This document shows positions 43,023 through 51,442 of a DNA stretch of 64,000 nt, piece after piece. The translations under genes were made by a program, and so were the position numbers. Under the pieces are notes generated by a model that was not told where the DNA came from, searched no databases, and saw nothing but the letters and a program-made list of their open reading frames with translations. This stretch comes from Dehalococcoidia bacterium UBA2991. Its GTDB lineage: Bacteria; Chloroflexota; Dehalococcoidia; Tepidiformales; Tepidiformaceae. Position 1 is the first letter of the stretch. Each line of letters opens with the position of its first letter. The stretch is from the NCBI GenBank assembly GCA_002346645.1, contig DEAD01000003.1, forward strand, positions 32,803 to 96,802, given 5' to 3'.

Positions 43023-43802
43023 ATGACTATCCGCGTCGAAATAAAGGACCACATAGCCGTGGTTACTCTCGACAACCCACCTGTGAATGCCATGGCTGCG
43101 GACTGGGATCTTCCAGCTGTCTTTGACGCCATTTCAGATAACCCTGATGTTCATGTAGCTGTACTTACGGCTGCTGGCGACCGTGCTTTCTGTGCTGGCG
43201 CTGACTTGAAGGGTGCAGTGCGTGCTAGCGAGGGAGATGCTCCCCCGCGACGTACCCCCTCCGGAACTGGAAACCGCCGTGTGCGAGAGATGTTTAATTC
43301 GATCCAAGAGTGCGCAGTCCCTGTAATCGGAGCCATAAATGGGCCTGCCCTTGGGGGCGGGCTAGCTATTGCTGCTTCCTGCGACTATCTCATCGCATCG
43401 GAGAAGGCCAAGTTCGGTCTCCCTGAAATCGATGTCGGACTTCTTGGTGGCGCACGCCATTTCATGCGGCTTCTAACGAATTGGGGTTTGGTGCGTCGCC
43501 TCCACTACACCGCTGAGCGCCTTGATGCTCATGAGGCCTACCGCCTCGGCATGGTGGTAAAGGTTGTTCCTCACGATCAGCTGATGGAGGCCGCCATGGA
43601 AGATGCGCGTCTAATTGCGGGCAAGATTCCCATGGGTATTAGGCTCGCTAAGGAAAGCCTTCATATGATCGAGAACATGGATGTTAAGAACGGATACCGA
43701 TTCGAGCAGACTCGGACGGCTATTCTTACTAAAACCGAAGATGCAGCAGAGGCTCGGAAGGCCTTCGTTGAGCGTCGTCCACCACAATTCAAGGGCCGCT
43801 GA
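43023..43802 (+). CDS. Enoyl-CoA hydratase/isomerase family protein
   Basis: 259-aa crotonase fold. LTAAGDRAFCAGADLKG (oxyanion hole), INGPALGGGLAIAASCDYL and KFGLPEIDVGLLGGARHF. At the place of crotonase Glu144 (GGGCEL) this protein has Ala115 (GGGLAI), while E135 fits Glu164. Loss of one Glu is seen in crotonases with other activities, such as isomerases or hydrolases. GGGAG upstream of the ATG. It converges with the CoA-transferase pair. Confidence 0.85.
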   Translation: MTIRVEIKDHIAVVTLDNPPVNAMAADWDLPAVFDAISDNPDVHVAVLTAAGDRAFCAGADLKGAVRASEGDAPPRRTPSGTGNRRVREMFNSIQECAVPVIGAINGPALGGGLAIAASCDYLIASEKAKFGLPEIDVGLLGGARHFMRLLTNWGLVRRLHYTAERLDAHEAYRLGMVVKVVPHDQLMEAAMEDARLIAGKIPMGIRLAKESLHMIENMDVKNGYRFEQTRTAILTKTEDAAEARKAFVERRPPQFKGR

Positions 43803-43811
43803 ACGAAAGCG

Positions 43812-45029
43812 TTACCAGATCACTTCCTCTGCTACGAGTCGTTCGTACTCTTCGGCGCTTAGCCCTAGCAATTCGCTGCAGATCTCTTTGCTGTGTTGGC
43901 CGAACAGGGGTGCTGGCCCGTAGTCCAAGGCTTCGATGGCACTGTAGCGACCCGGAAGTCCTGCCACTTTGCGTGGGCCAACCTCGGGATGGTCCATCTC
44001 CACGTAAAGGTCGCGATCGGCCATCCCCTCGTCTTGTAAGAGTTCGTGTGGGTCGAGGCAGGGCGCGGCATTTACGCCTGCAGCCTGCAATATGTGCATT
44101 ACGTCATAGTGGGACCGCTCTCGCGTCCAGGCAGTGATAGTTTCATCGATCTCATCGTGGTGAGTTTGCCGCCCATCAGCGTTCACAAATCGGCTGTCGC
44201 TAACCCACTCGGGTTTGCCTAACGCTCCCGCAAGCCCTTGCCATGCTTCACTGCTATCAACTTCGATCGAAACCCATTTATCCTCGCCTAAGCAGCGATA
44301 GACGCCTCGGGGTACATGCTTAGGTGACCGGTTCCCCGGACGAGCTGGCTCACGACCGTTCATGGCGAATTCCATAATGCCTTCGGGAATCATCGTGGAG
44401 ACGATCTGCGCCATTGAAAGGTCTACATATTGGCCTTCCCCCGTGCGGTTGCGTGCGTGAAGCGCTGAGAGGGCTGTGAATGCCATCACTGTCCCGATCA
44501 TAAAGTCTGGATAGAGTCCCCCGAGGCCCGAGGGAGGTCCGCCTTGGTAGCCCGTTAGGTGGGGCAGGCCCGCATAGGCCTGCACGTTGGGCCCCCAGCC
44601 TGTAGCTGCGTGGTCTGGGCCTATCTGCCCGAGCGGCGAGGTTGCGATCATTACCACACGTGGGTTGATCTGCTTTAGCACGTCGTATCCGAGCCCTATC
44701 TTCTCCATTACGCCCGCCGCGTAGTTCTCCATCACGATATCGCTCTGGCGCACTAGTTCTTTGGCAAGCTCCAGGCCTTTTGGAGTCGAGAGGTTCAGTC
44801 GTAGGCTTTTTCGGCTGAAATTAAGAGAGTTGAAGACTGCCCCACGGTTAATGCCCGGTACTCCGTCTGCTCCCGCACCTAGGTTCTGTCGGTGGAAGTC
44901 AAGGCGACTCTGTGACTCGATGCGAATCACTTCTGCCCCCATACTTCCCAGCCAAGCTGTCGCGTACGGCCCCGCTAATATCCAACCGAAGTCTGCGATA
45001 CGTACGCCTTCCAGCGGACGATTATTCAT
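43812..45029 (-). CDS. Family III CoA-transferase (CaiB/BaiF), second of a pair
   Basis: 405 aa. VRIADFGWILAGPYATAWLGSMGAEVIRIES opening (named by its start VRIADF and end GAEVIRIE), NYAAGVMEKIGLGYD, PDFMIGTVMAFTALSAL containing the presumed catalytic Asp, and GRQTHHDEIDETITAWT. Transfers CoA between acids through a mixed anhydride. The ATG overlaps the stop of the upstream CoA-transferase (ATGA) with GGAG 8 nt before it, so the two are co-translated and may form a heteromer, as in the benzylsuccinate and mesaconate enzymes. Confidence 0.92.
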   Translation of the reverse strand: MNNRPLEGVRIADFGWILAGPYATAWLGSMGAEVIRIESQSRLDFHRQNLGAGADGVPGINRGAVFNSLNFSRKSLRLNLSTPKGLELAKELVRQSDIVMENYAAGVMEKIGLGYDVLKQINPRVVMIATSPLGQIGPDHAATGWGPNVQAYAGLPHLTGYQGGPPSGLGGLYPDFMIGTVMAFTALSALHARNRTGEGQYVDLSMAQIVSTMIPEGIMEFAMNGREPARPGNRSPKHVPRGVYRCLGEDKWVSIEVDSSEAWQGLAGALGKPEWVSDSRFVNADGRQTHHDEIDETITAWTRERSHYDVMHILQAAGVNAAPCLDPHELLQDEGMADRDLYVEMDHPEVGPRKVAGLPGRYSAIEALDYGPAPLFGQHSKEICSELLGLSAEEYERLVAEEVIW

Positions 45030-46273
45030 GTTCCAAGCTCCCCGATGGCCCCTGAGTCGCTCAGTGGTGCGAGTTCTTCTTCAGAGCGCCCCAATTCATT
45101 GCAGAGTATCTGACGCGTGTGTTGACCAAGGAGTGGCGCTGGCCTCCGAACGCTCCAGGGCGTGCTCGAGTAGATGCCTGCTGCGCCTGGCTGTTTCTGT
45201 GTGCCTGCCTCTGGGTGTTCGACATCGACGAAGAAGTTGCGTGCCGCGTATTGTCGCGAGCCAAGTACTTCCTCCATCGTATTTACAGGGAAGCAGGCCA
45301 CATTTCGGGCGAGCGCCATTTCATAGATTTCCTGCTTTGTGTGCTCCATCAGCCACTCGACAGTCAAGGGCTCTACAACGTCTGCGTTCTGTACGCGACC
45401 CATTGTGGTTGCGAAGGCCTCGCTTACGGCCCAGTCGGGCCTACCCATCATGTCTACGACTGCTTGCCACCAGTGATCCATAAGGAATGGTGCGAATGAG
45501 ACATGTCCGTCCTTGCAAGGCATTACCCAAGGAAAGTTTGCCTTCTCTCGCGAAATCTTCGGTTCCTGCCCGTAACCGATGCTGGCGATTGGCATTCGTG
45601 TCATTCCTGCCACAGCTTCCATTGCTGAAACATCAAGAAGCTGCCCTGTGCCGTAAGTACTTCGGTGGAATATGGCGATCAGTGTCATCGTCGCCGCAGT
45701 CCAACCGGTCAGGTAATCACCCTGGTCTCCGCCATCAACGAGGGGTGGGTACATCTCAGATTCGGTAATCTCGTTATAGGGTGTCTCTCTCCCCATCCCT
45801 CCAATGTGGAATGCTGTAAAAGCTGAGCCTTGGTAGTTACGGTAAGGACCAGTGAGCCCATAGGGGCTAAGGCATACCATGATTAGCCCAGGGTTCTGAG
45901 CGCCAAGTACCTCATAGTCCATACCTAGCAAGCTATACGCCTCTGGCGGAAGGTCAGAGATGAAAATGTCAGCCTGAGATATCAGCTCCCGTAGAAGGTC
46001 ACGGCCTTCATCGCTCTGCACATTCAGCGCCACACTGCGTTTGTTTGTATTCAGGTAGAGGAATCGCCCGCTCTTCTCCGGATGCGGTTCATCGTCAGGG
46101 AAGGGCCCATCCTGGCGACTCCGATCGCCTTGAATAGGCTCCACCTTAATGACGTCGGCTCCAAGATCAGCGAAGGCCTTTCCGCAGAATGGCCCAGTAA
46201 TACCCTGCGCGTACTCAACGACCCGCAGGTCGCTGAGAGCCCCGTCGCTGATGTCCTCTTCCTGCCCTGCCAC
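45026..46273 (-). CDS. Family III CoA-transferase (CaiB/BaiF), first of a pair
   Basis: 415 aa. DLRVVEYAQGITGPFCGKAFADLGADVIKVEP region, NTNKRSVALNVQSDEGRDLL, ISDLPPEAYSLLGMDYE, and GDQGDYLTGWTAATMT with the likely catalytic Asp. The GTG start lies 9 nt after the DUF5343-like stop. Pairing with the 405-aa partner suggests a two-subunit enzyme or two enzymes acting in sequence. An acid produced by the neighbouring Rieske oxygenase steps is a plausible acceptor. Confidence 0.92.
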   Translation of the reverse strand: MAGQEEDISDGALSDLRVVEYAQGITGPFCGKAFADLGADVIKVEPIQGDRSRQDGPFPDDEPHPEKSGRFLYLNTNKRSVALNVQSDEGRDLLRELISQADIFISDLPPEAYSLLGMDYEVLGAQNPGLIMVCLSPYGLTGPYRNYQGSAFTAFHIGGMGRETPYNEITESEMYPPLVDGGDQGDYLTGWTAATMTLIAIFHRSTYGTGQLLDVSAMEAVAGMTRMPIASIGYGQEPKISREKANFPWVMPCKDGHVSFAPFLMDHWWQAVVDMMGRPDWAVSEAFATTMGRVQNADVVEPLTVEWLMEHTKQEIYEMALARNVACFPVNTMEEVLGSRQYAARNFFVDVEHPEAGTQKQPGAAGIYSSTPWSVRRPAPLLGQHTRQILCNELGRSEEELAPLSDSGAIGELGT

Positions 46274-46282
46274 CTTCTACGA

Positions 46283-46801
46283 CTACGATTCTGATTTCTG
46301 GAATTGCTGCATCACCTGTCGGTTGCGAGACGAGTTACTCAGGATCGGAGCGATTAGGCCAGGGGCATCATCAAGTAGGCCAGCCTCTGCACACAGGGCG
46401 GTGAAGAGTGAGATCATGCGGTCTCGCTCCTCTGGCGGCTCGTACTCGCGGAAGACCGACCGCATTTTCATTTCGCTTGCCTTCGTTACATCAGGAACCA
46501 TTTCGAAGACATATTCATAGACGTCTTTCAGGAGCTGTTGGAGGACTTCTTTGTAGTCTTCTTCAGATTCGCAGTCCTGGATCTTCTGGAACCGCTCTGT
46601 TGGACCATCTGCTGAATCGATCAAGTCCAACAGTCGCAACGCATGCATCGTGCGATCGACGTCGATAAAGGGAATTCCTACGTGGTGCAGATCGTCATGA
46701 GTAATTCTCTTGGGAAAGTCCCGGAGTCGATAGCGCCGGATAACGCTCAGGATATTGACCATTCCGGCTGCTGGCGCTGTTGCATCTGTTGGATGTGCCA
46801 T
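46283..46801 (-). CDS. DUF5343-like hypothetical protein
   Basis: 172 aa, helical, soluble. It has a winged-helix-like opening (NILSVIRRYRLRDFPKRITHDDL and ALRLLDLIDSADGPTERFQ) and a long helical C-terminus. The pattern resembles DUF5343, whose function is not established. GGGAAG before the ATG. It lies between the Rieske oxygenase (42 nt upstream) and the CoA-transferase pair (9 nt downstream), thus inside their operon; a regulatory role is an inference only. Confidence 0.65.
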   Translation of the reverse strand: MAHPTDATAPAAGMVNILSVIRRYRLRDFPKRITHDDLHHVGIPFIDVDRTMHALRLLDLIDSADGPTERFQKIQDCESEEDYKEVLQQLLKDVYEYVFEMVPDVTKASEMKMRSVFREYEPPEERDRMISLFTALCAEAGLLDDAPGLIAPILSNSSRNRQVMQQFQKSES

Positions 46802-46843
46802 CTTTTCTTCCCTTTCTTGGGCAGTAGCCTGCTCTTGAGTGGA

Positions 46844-48169
46844 CTAGCGATCAGGACCGTAAAGGTATTGGTCCAGCGCGTAATGCATTGCGCGGATACG
46901 GCGCTCCTCGCTGTTTAGCAGGATGCCGCTGAATCCTGCGGAATGGTAAGACTCTTGGACGATCTGTGCCTGAGCCATGTCCTGCTCGACCGCCTCAAAG
47001 AGTTCTGGATGATTCCGCGCGGTTCCGTATACAGTCGCCGGACGTCGTGGAGCCGGAGCTCCTTCCGGTACTCGTGCGTATACCTGGTAGTCCCAGTAGC
47101 ACTTGTTCGGGTCTGTCGGATGGGGTCTGGGCCGGAAAAACAGGAAAGACCCGTAGGTAAAGTTGAAGGTGAGGTTGGGGAAGACCATGTAGTGGAAGTT
47201 GTCCACAAGTTGCTCATCGACCAGGAGATCAAAGTCCATGCCAATGCGCTCGCCCCATTCGCGTCGAGCCTTTGCCATGAATGGTGGCAGTTCCCGAGCT
47301 TTGCCCTCGAATGTATCTGGATCGACGCCGCAGTCTTCCAGGTTGGTTCGCTGTTGACGGGTCAGCTCGTCCTTATTGTCGTAGCCGAAGCGTTGGGCTA
47401 GGTCGTCCGTCCAGCCTGGGTCGGGTGTGCCCATGCGGATCAGCTGGCGGCTGTGCATTCCGTCGTTGTAAACGTCAAGAGGTGTTGCGAGGTGGTCAAA
47501 GTATTCAAGAAGCTGCGGGTGTAAAGCTGGGAGATGGTAGATCTCGGCAAACTGATCAACCGCAAACTTCCAATTGCAGGACCACTCCAGCACGTAGTCG
47601 TCGACAACGTGGTATTGCTCCAGTCGGTAGGGATCGATATGGGAGGGGATGACGCCTAGAAAGTCGTGCAACGACTCGGCGTCAGGGTTCATGTTGAACC
47701 AGACCCAACCCGCCCAGGTTTCCACGCGGACTTCAGAGAGTTGCTGCTTATTCTCTGGAATGCCGTTTACGAAGTGCTGTCGATCCGGAACGGTCTCCAG
47801 TGCACCATCGATGTTGAAGGTCCATAGATGGAAGGGGCACTGCAGCTGCTCTGCATGGCCCATGCCTACGCTTGGACGTATACGGCTGCCGCGGTGGGGG
47901 CAAATGTTGTAGTAGCCCTTCACCTCTTCATCCGCTGTGCGGATGAATATGAAAGACTCGCGGCCTATCTCATGGACAAAGTGGTCGCCTACCTCGGGAA
48001 TGTCGGAGAGGCGTCCGGCATTGAGCCATACCTTCGTCCACATCCGGTCCCATTCGAGTTGGGCGAACTCTGGAGATGTGTATCGTTCGGTAGGAATAAC
48101 ATCGGAACCCATATCGGGCTCTTCCGCGCGTCCCGTTGGTGTAGGAGTAGGGCGGTTCTCGAGCACCAT
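46844..48169 (-). CDS. Rieske oxygenase alpha subunit (aromatic-ring-hydroxylating type)
   Basis: 441 aa. Rieske site C90-x-H92 (NICPHRGS) and C111-x2-H114 (CPFHLW); mononuclear iron ligands H212 and H217 in IYHLPALHPQ and D397 in QDMAQAQ. It should use O2 and electrons from a reductase to hydroxylate a ring or alkyl group. GGAGG 10 nt upstream of the ATG. It heads the operon Rieske - DUF5343 - CoA-transferase pair. A very similar paralogue lies at 53284. No reductase or ferredoxin gene is in the window. Confidence 0.92.
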   Translation of the reverse strand: MVLENRPTPTPTGRAEEPDMGSDVIPTERYTSPEFAQLEWDRMWTKVWLNAGRLSDIPEVGDHFVHEIGRESFIFIRTADEEVKGYYNICPHRGSRIRPSVGMGHAEQLQCPFHLWTFNIDGALETVPDRQHFVNGIPENKQQLSEVRVETWAGWVWFNMNPDAESLHDFLGVIPSHIDPYRLEQYHVVDDYVLEWSCNWKFAVDQFAEIYHLPALHPQLLEYFDHLATPLDVYNDGMHSRQLIRMGTPDPGWTDDLAQRFGYDNKDELTRQQRTNLEDCGVDPDTFEGKARELPPFMAKARREWGERIGMDFDLLVDEQLVDNFHYMVFPNLTFNFTYGSFLFFRPRPHPTDPNKCYWDYQVYARVPEGAPAPRRPATVYGTARNHPELFEAVEQDMAQAQIVQESYHSAGFSGILLNSEERRIRAMHYALDQYLYGPDR

Positions 48170-48387
48170 TGACTGGCGCCTCCCATTTCAGAAAATGCCA
48201 GCGCATCATAGCGCCTAAAGGGTCGATCGGTCACCGTTTCATTGCGGAATTGTTCTAACTGGCCGATTTAGCGTTGACAGGCAGCTTGTGGGAGTTGAGC
48301 ATTCTCTCTCACGCTGGGTTTACGCTGATGGCTCATTAAAACCAGGGCCGGGCGGTGGAAACTAAATCCGCGGTAACGGAGGGGAAA

Positions 48388-48888
48388 ATGTCGACTATTG
48401 AAGAACTCGAAAAACGAATCGAATACCTAGAAGCGATCGCGGGTGTTCGCCGGACGGTATATGAATACCTTCTCCTCCACGACCTCCCCAACGTCGTCGA
48501 GACACTAATCTCGCTCTTCACTGAGGATGCCACATTGGATATAAGCGGTTACGGCGAGTCGCTTGAGGGCAGGCTTGTTGGGCGTGAGGAAATTGGCGGA
48601 CTTTACCGCCGCCTCGATTCGGGTGGAATCTTCTCCGGCAAACATAGCGTTACCAACGTTCACATCGAGGTCGATGGCAAAGAGGCCACAGTTATTAGTT
48701 ATCTCGAAGTTGGAACAGGGCCGAACCCCGGGGTCGCTCCCGGTGGTGGCATCTATCAAGAGCGACTACGCCTTGAGGACGACGGACGCTGGCGTTTTGT
48801 ACATAAGCGCATTATCGGCACGGGTGAACAGACCGTGCATGATGCTATCGATCATAGCTTCCCTGGCACTGGGGCCTGGCGCGACTAG
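48388..48888 (+). CDS. SnoaL-like / NTF2-fold protein
   Basis: 166 aa. It opens with MSTIEELEKRIEYLEAIAGV, a short coiled-coil-like helix, then RTVYEYLLLHDLPNVVETLISLFTEDATLD (named in outline), EGRLVGREEIGGLYRR, HSVTNVHIEVDGKEA and WRFVHKRI. GGAGGGG 3-5 nt before the ATG. It is 20 nt upstream of the acyl-CoA dehydrogenase pair and is divergent from the Rieske gene across a 218-nt spacer in which I see no other gene. Confidence 0.78.
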   Translation: MSTIEELEKRIEYLEAIAGVRRTVYEYLLLHDLPNVVETLISLFTEDATLDISGYGESLEGRLVGREEIGGLYRRLDSGGIFSGKHSVTNVHIEVDGKEATVISYLEVGTGPNPGVAPGGGIYQERLRLEDDGRWRFVHKRIIGTGEQTVHDAIDHSFPGTGAWRD

Positions 48889-48907
48889 CGCCGGCGAAAG
48901 GACGAGC

Positions 48908-50074
48908 ATGGAGTTCGGCTGGAACAAGGAACTGGATGTCTTCCGCGAAGAGGTTCGCGAATTTCTTAGCGAATTCGATACCCCTTCCCTGCGCGCAGAG
49001 CTCGCCAATCGGGGTGAGAGCGCCCATGCAGGACCGGAGCAGACGCGTCTTCGCGAAGCGGTTGAGGCGCGTGGCTGGGTTCGTATGTGTTGGCCCGAGG
49101 AACTTGGTGGCGAGGGTAAGTCACAGTGGTTCCAGTTCGTCATGACCGAAGAGTTTGCTAAGGCAGAGCTTCCTTTTGGGAGCGGCTTCGGTTCCATGGT
49201 AGGCCCGGCTATTCACCGTTTTGGTACTGAGGCGCAAAGAGAAAAGTATCTCCCTGGAATTTGGGGGAACGACATCACTCTTTGTCTTGGGTATTCCGAA
49301 CCCAACGCTGGCACTGACTTGGCTGCCCTGGAGACCCTTGCGGTGAAGGATGGCGATGACTGGCTTATAAACGGCCAGAAGCTTTGGACTAGTGCTGCTG
49401 ATACTGCTTCACACGTTTGGCTCGCTGCACGGACGGATCCGGATGCACCCAAGCATCGTGGAATCTCCACTTTTATCGTTCCTATGGATACGCCAGGTAT
49501 TTCTGTGCGTCCCATCATGACGATGTCTGGTGGACGCACGAATGAAGTGTTCTTCGAGGATGTGCGTGTCCCCAGTGACGCTCTGGTAGGTGAAGTGAAT
49601 CAGGGCTGGTACATCATTGCTAACGCTCTCGACCATGAGCGTGTCTGGATTGGTGCTGGTGGTGGCCTGCGTCATATTTTCGACCGGCTGATGGCGCATG
49701 TTCGTGAGAAGCGTCCAGCACTCCTTGAAGATGATGCGGTGCGGAGACGCTTAGTAGAGCTGGAGCTTGATCTTGATGTGATGGAGGGTCTAGTTCTCAC
49801 CAATGCGTCCATTGTTGCCTCGGGGGATACTCCCACTATGGAGGCCTCGATGTCTAAGGTGTGGACCTCTGAGCTCCGTTACCACATCAGTAATGTGGCG
49901 ATGGACCTCCTTGGACGTGAGGGGGCGCTTACTGAAGAGGCCAATGGCTTCTCTCCTCTAGATGGTGAGCTTGAACGCACCTACCGCTCCTCTCCTATCC
50001 AACGTTTTGGTGGCGGTGCCAACGAAGTACAGCGCGACATTATTGCCCGACGTGGCCTCGGTCTTCCCAGGTAG
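48908..50074 (+). CDS. Acyl-CoA dehydrogenase, large subunit of a two-gene enzyme
   Basis: 388 aa. FAD/substrate motif LCLGYSEPNAGTDLAALET, KLWTSAADTASHVWLAART, and C-terminal QRFGGGANEVQRDI. The canonical catalytic Glu site (Y-E-G-T) reads F-G-G-G, so Glu is missing there. E244 in LDHERVWIG fits the alternative base of isovaleryl/long-chain enzymes. AGGA upstream of the ATG at 48908; the frame opens earlier in the SnoaL gene. Together with the next gene it resembles actinobacterial alpha2beta2 dehydrogenases of steroid side-chain breakdown. Confidence 0.9.
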   Translation: MEFGWNKELDVFREEVREFLSEFDTPSLRAELANRGESAHAGPEQTRLREAVEARGWVRMCWPEELGGEGKSQWFQFVMTEEFAKAELPFGSGFGSMVGPAIHRFGTEAQREKYLPGIWGNDITLCLGYSEPNAGTDLAALETLAVKDGDDWLINGQKLWTSAADTASHVWLAARTDPDAPKHRGISTFIVPMDTPGISVRPIMTMSGGRTNEVFFEDVRVPSDALVGEVNQGWYIIANALDHERVWIGAGGGLRHIFDRLMAHVREKRPALLEDDAVRRRLVELELDLDVMEGLVLTNASIVASGDTPTMEASMSKVWTSELRYHISNVAMDLLGREGALTEEANGFSPLDGELERTYRSSPIQRFGGGANEVQRDIIARRGLGLPR

Positions 50075-50084
50075 CGAGTATTTA

Positions 50085-51167
50085 ATGGATACGACTCTTA
50101 GCGAAACCCAACGACTTCTTCGCGACTCTCTTCGTGACTACCTACGTAATGAAGTTCCCTTCGATCGCATCAGGGAGCTAGAACGTGAGGGCGGAACCGA
50201 CCAGGCTCTTTGGAACTACCTTCAGGGAGCTGGATTCCTCGCGCTGCCATTTTCCGAGTCCCATGGTGGAGAGGATGGTGAGCTCACTGATGCGGCTATT
50301 CTTTTGGAGGAACTGACCCGCCGCGCTTGCGTCATTCCTTTCCTTGAGACGACTGTTTCCGCCCTTGCTATCGAACGCCATGGTGATAAAGGACTTGCAG
50401 ATGAGATCGTGCGTGGTGTTATTGGAGGCACCACCACAATCGTTCCCGCCCTTCAGGATTCCACTTCTGGTAATGGCGCCTCTCCGAGAGTTGTCGACGG
50501 TATGCTCACGGGCGAGCGACTGTTCGTCGACTACGGCGCAGAGGCCAGCCACCATCTTGTTGAGGCTACCGAAGATGGTGAGGCAGGCCTGTACCTCATT
50601 GAGGCTTCTGGAGAGGGGGTTGCTAAGGAGTCGCTCAGTACTATTGCCCGCACCCCGCTTGCCCATTGTTCGTACGACAAGGCCCCAGCCCGTCGCGCTG
50701 GTGGACTCGAAGCTCTTCAGTTTCTAAATGGTGCAGGGCGCGCTCTCTGTGCTGTTCAGTGTGTAGGTAATGCCCAGCAGGCTTTGGATATGACTGTGGA
50801 ATACGTTGGTATGCGTGTTCAGTTCGGTCGGCCTATTGGATCTTTTCAAGCTGTACAGCACCACTGCGCCAATATGGCCACTCAGACTCTTGGTGCACGC
50901 TTCCTCTCGTACCGGGCCGTTTGGAGCCTTGATCAAGGCATTGCTAGCGATCGCCTGATCGCGAAGGCGAAAGCCCTTGCTTCTCGCGCTGCCACCGAGG
51001 TAACGATGCAGGCCCATATTCTTTTCGGTGGCATCGGCTATACCGAGGAGTACGATCTCCACTTCTTTAGCCGCCATGGCAAAGAGAGAGCCCTAGCCTG
51101 GGGTAGTGCGGACGAGTGTCTCCGTGTTGCGGCGGATACCATTGATGAGGTGCAGCCCTGGCAGTAG
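50085..51167 (+). CDS. Acyl-CoA dehydrogenase, small/partner subunit
   Basis: 360 aa. Short N-terminal domain (LLRDSLRDYLRNEVPF), LPFSESHGGEDGELTDAAILLEEL, GVGNAQQALDMTVEY-like VGNAQQALDM, VQFGRPIGSFQAVQHHCANMA and FGGIGYTEEYDLHFFSRHGKE. The catalytic Y-E-G-T position reads L-A-W-G-S, so it has no canonical Glu. It begins 10 nt after the larger subunit and its 3' end overlaps the YHS-protein gene. The pair likely forms one enzyme that desaturates a bulky or short acyl-CoA. Confidence 0.88.
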   Translation: MDTTLSETQRLLRDSLRDYLRNEVPFDRIRELEREGGTDQALWNYLQGAGFLALPFSESHGGEDGELTDAAILLEELTRRACVIPFLETTVSALAIERHGDKGLADEIVRGVIGGTTTIVPALQDSTSGNGASPRVVDGMLTGERLFVDYGAEASHHLVEATEDGEAGLYLIEASGEGVAKESLSTIARTPLAHCSYDKAPARRAGGLEALQFLNGAGRALCAVQCVGNAQQALDMTVEYVGMRVQFGRPIGSFQAVQHHCANMATQTLGARFLSYRAVWSLDQGIASDRLIAKAKALASRAATEVTMQAHILFGGIGYTEEYDLHFFSRHGKERALAWGSADECLRVAADTIDEVQPWQ

Positions 51168-51373
51168 ACGTCGTCTGTGGCGTTGAGGTCGCAGAGGGAG
51201 ATGTGGACGCCGTTACTGGTCAGGTCCCAGGTGGCGCCCCAGAACTTGGCAGTGGCAATGGTGCCAAGCGGTTTTACCAAGGCTTGTGGTACTACTTCTG
51301 TTCACTCGAGTGTCGCCTGAAGTTCATGGCGACCCCTGATGAGTTCATTAAGAAAGGCTTCCCGGGGGGCTAA
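51158..51373 (+). CDS. YHS-domain metal-binding small protein with CTG start
   Basis: 71 aa not opened by ATG, GTG or TTG. The frame from 51149 reads AALAVDVVCGVEVAEGDVDAV... and ends GLWYYFCSLECRLKFMATPDEFI with KKGFPGG. VCG plus FY-x-G-x-W-YYFCS-x2-C and P-x-EF is the YHS pattern (metal or copper-binding cysteines). CTG at 51158 gives the expected (M)AVDVVCG start and GAGGTG lies 5 nt upstream, so a CTG initiation is likely. It overlaps the acyl-CoA dehydrogenase by 10 nt and may be coupled. A role in metal delivery is inferred. Confidence 0.75.
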   Translation: MAVDVVCGVEVAEGDVDAVTGQVPGGAPELGSGNGAKRFYQGLWYYFCSLECRLKFMATPDEFIKKGFPGG

Positions 51374-51442
51374 TCGAGCAGGATTGCCGTCTGGTCGTGT
51401 ACCCTGCCCCCCCTTGCACACTTCAGCGACACGGAGGCTTAC

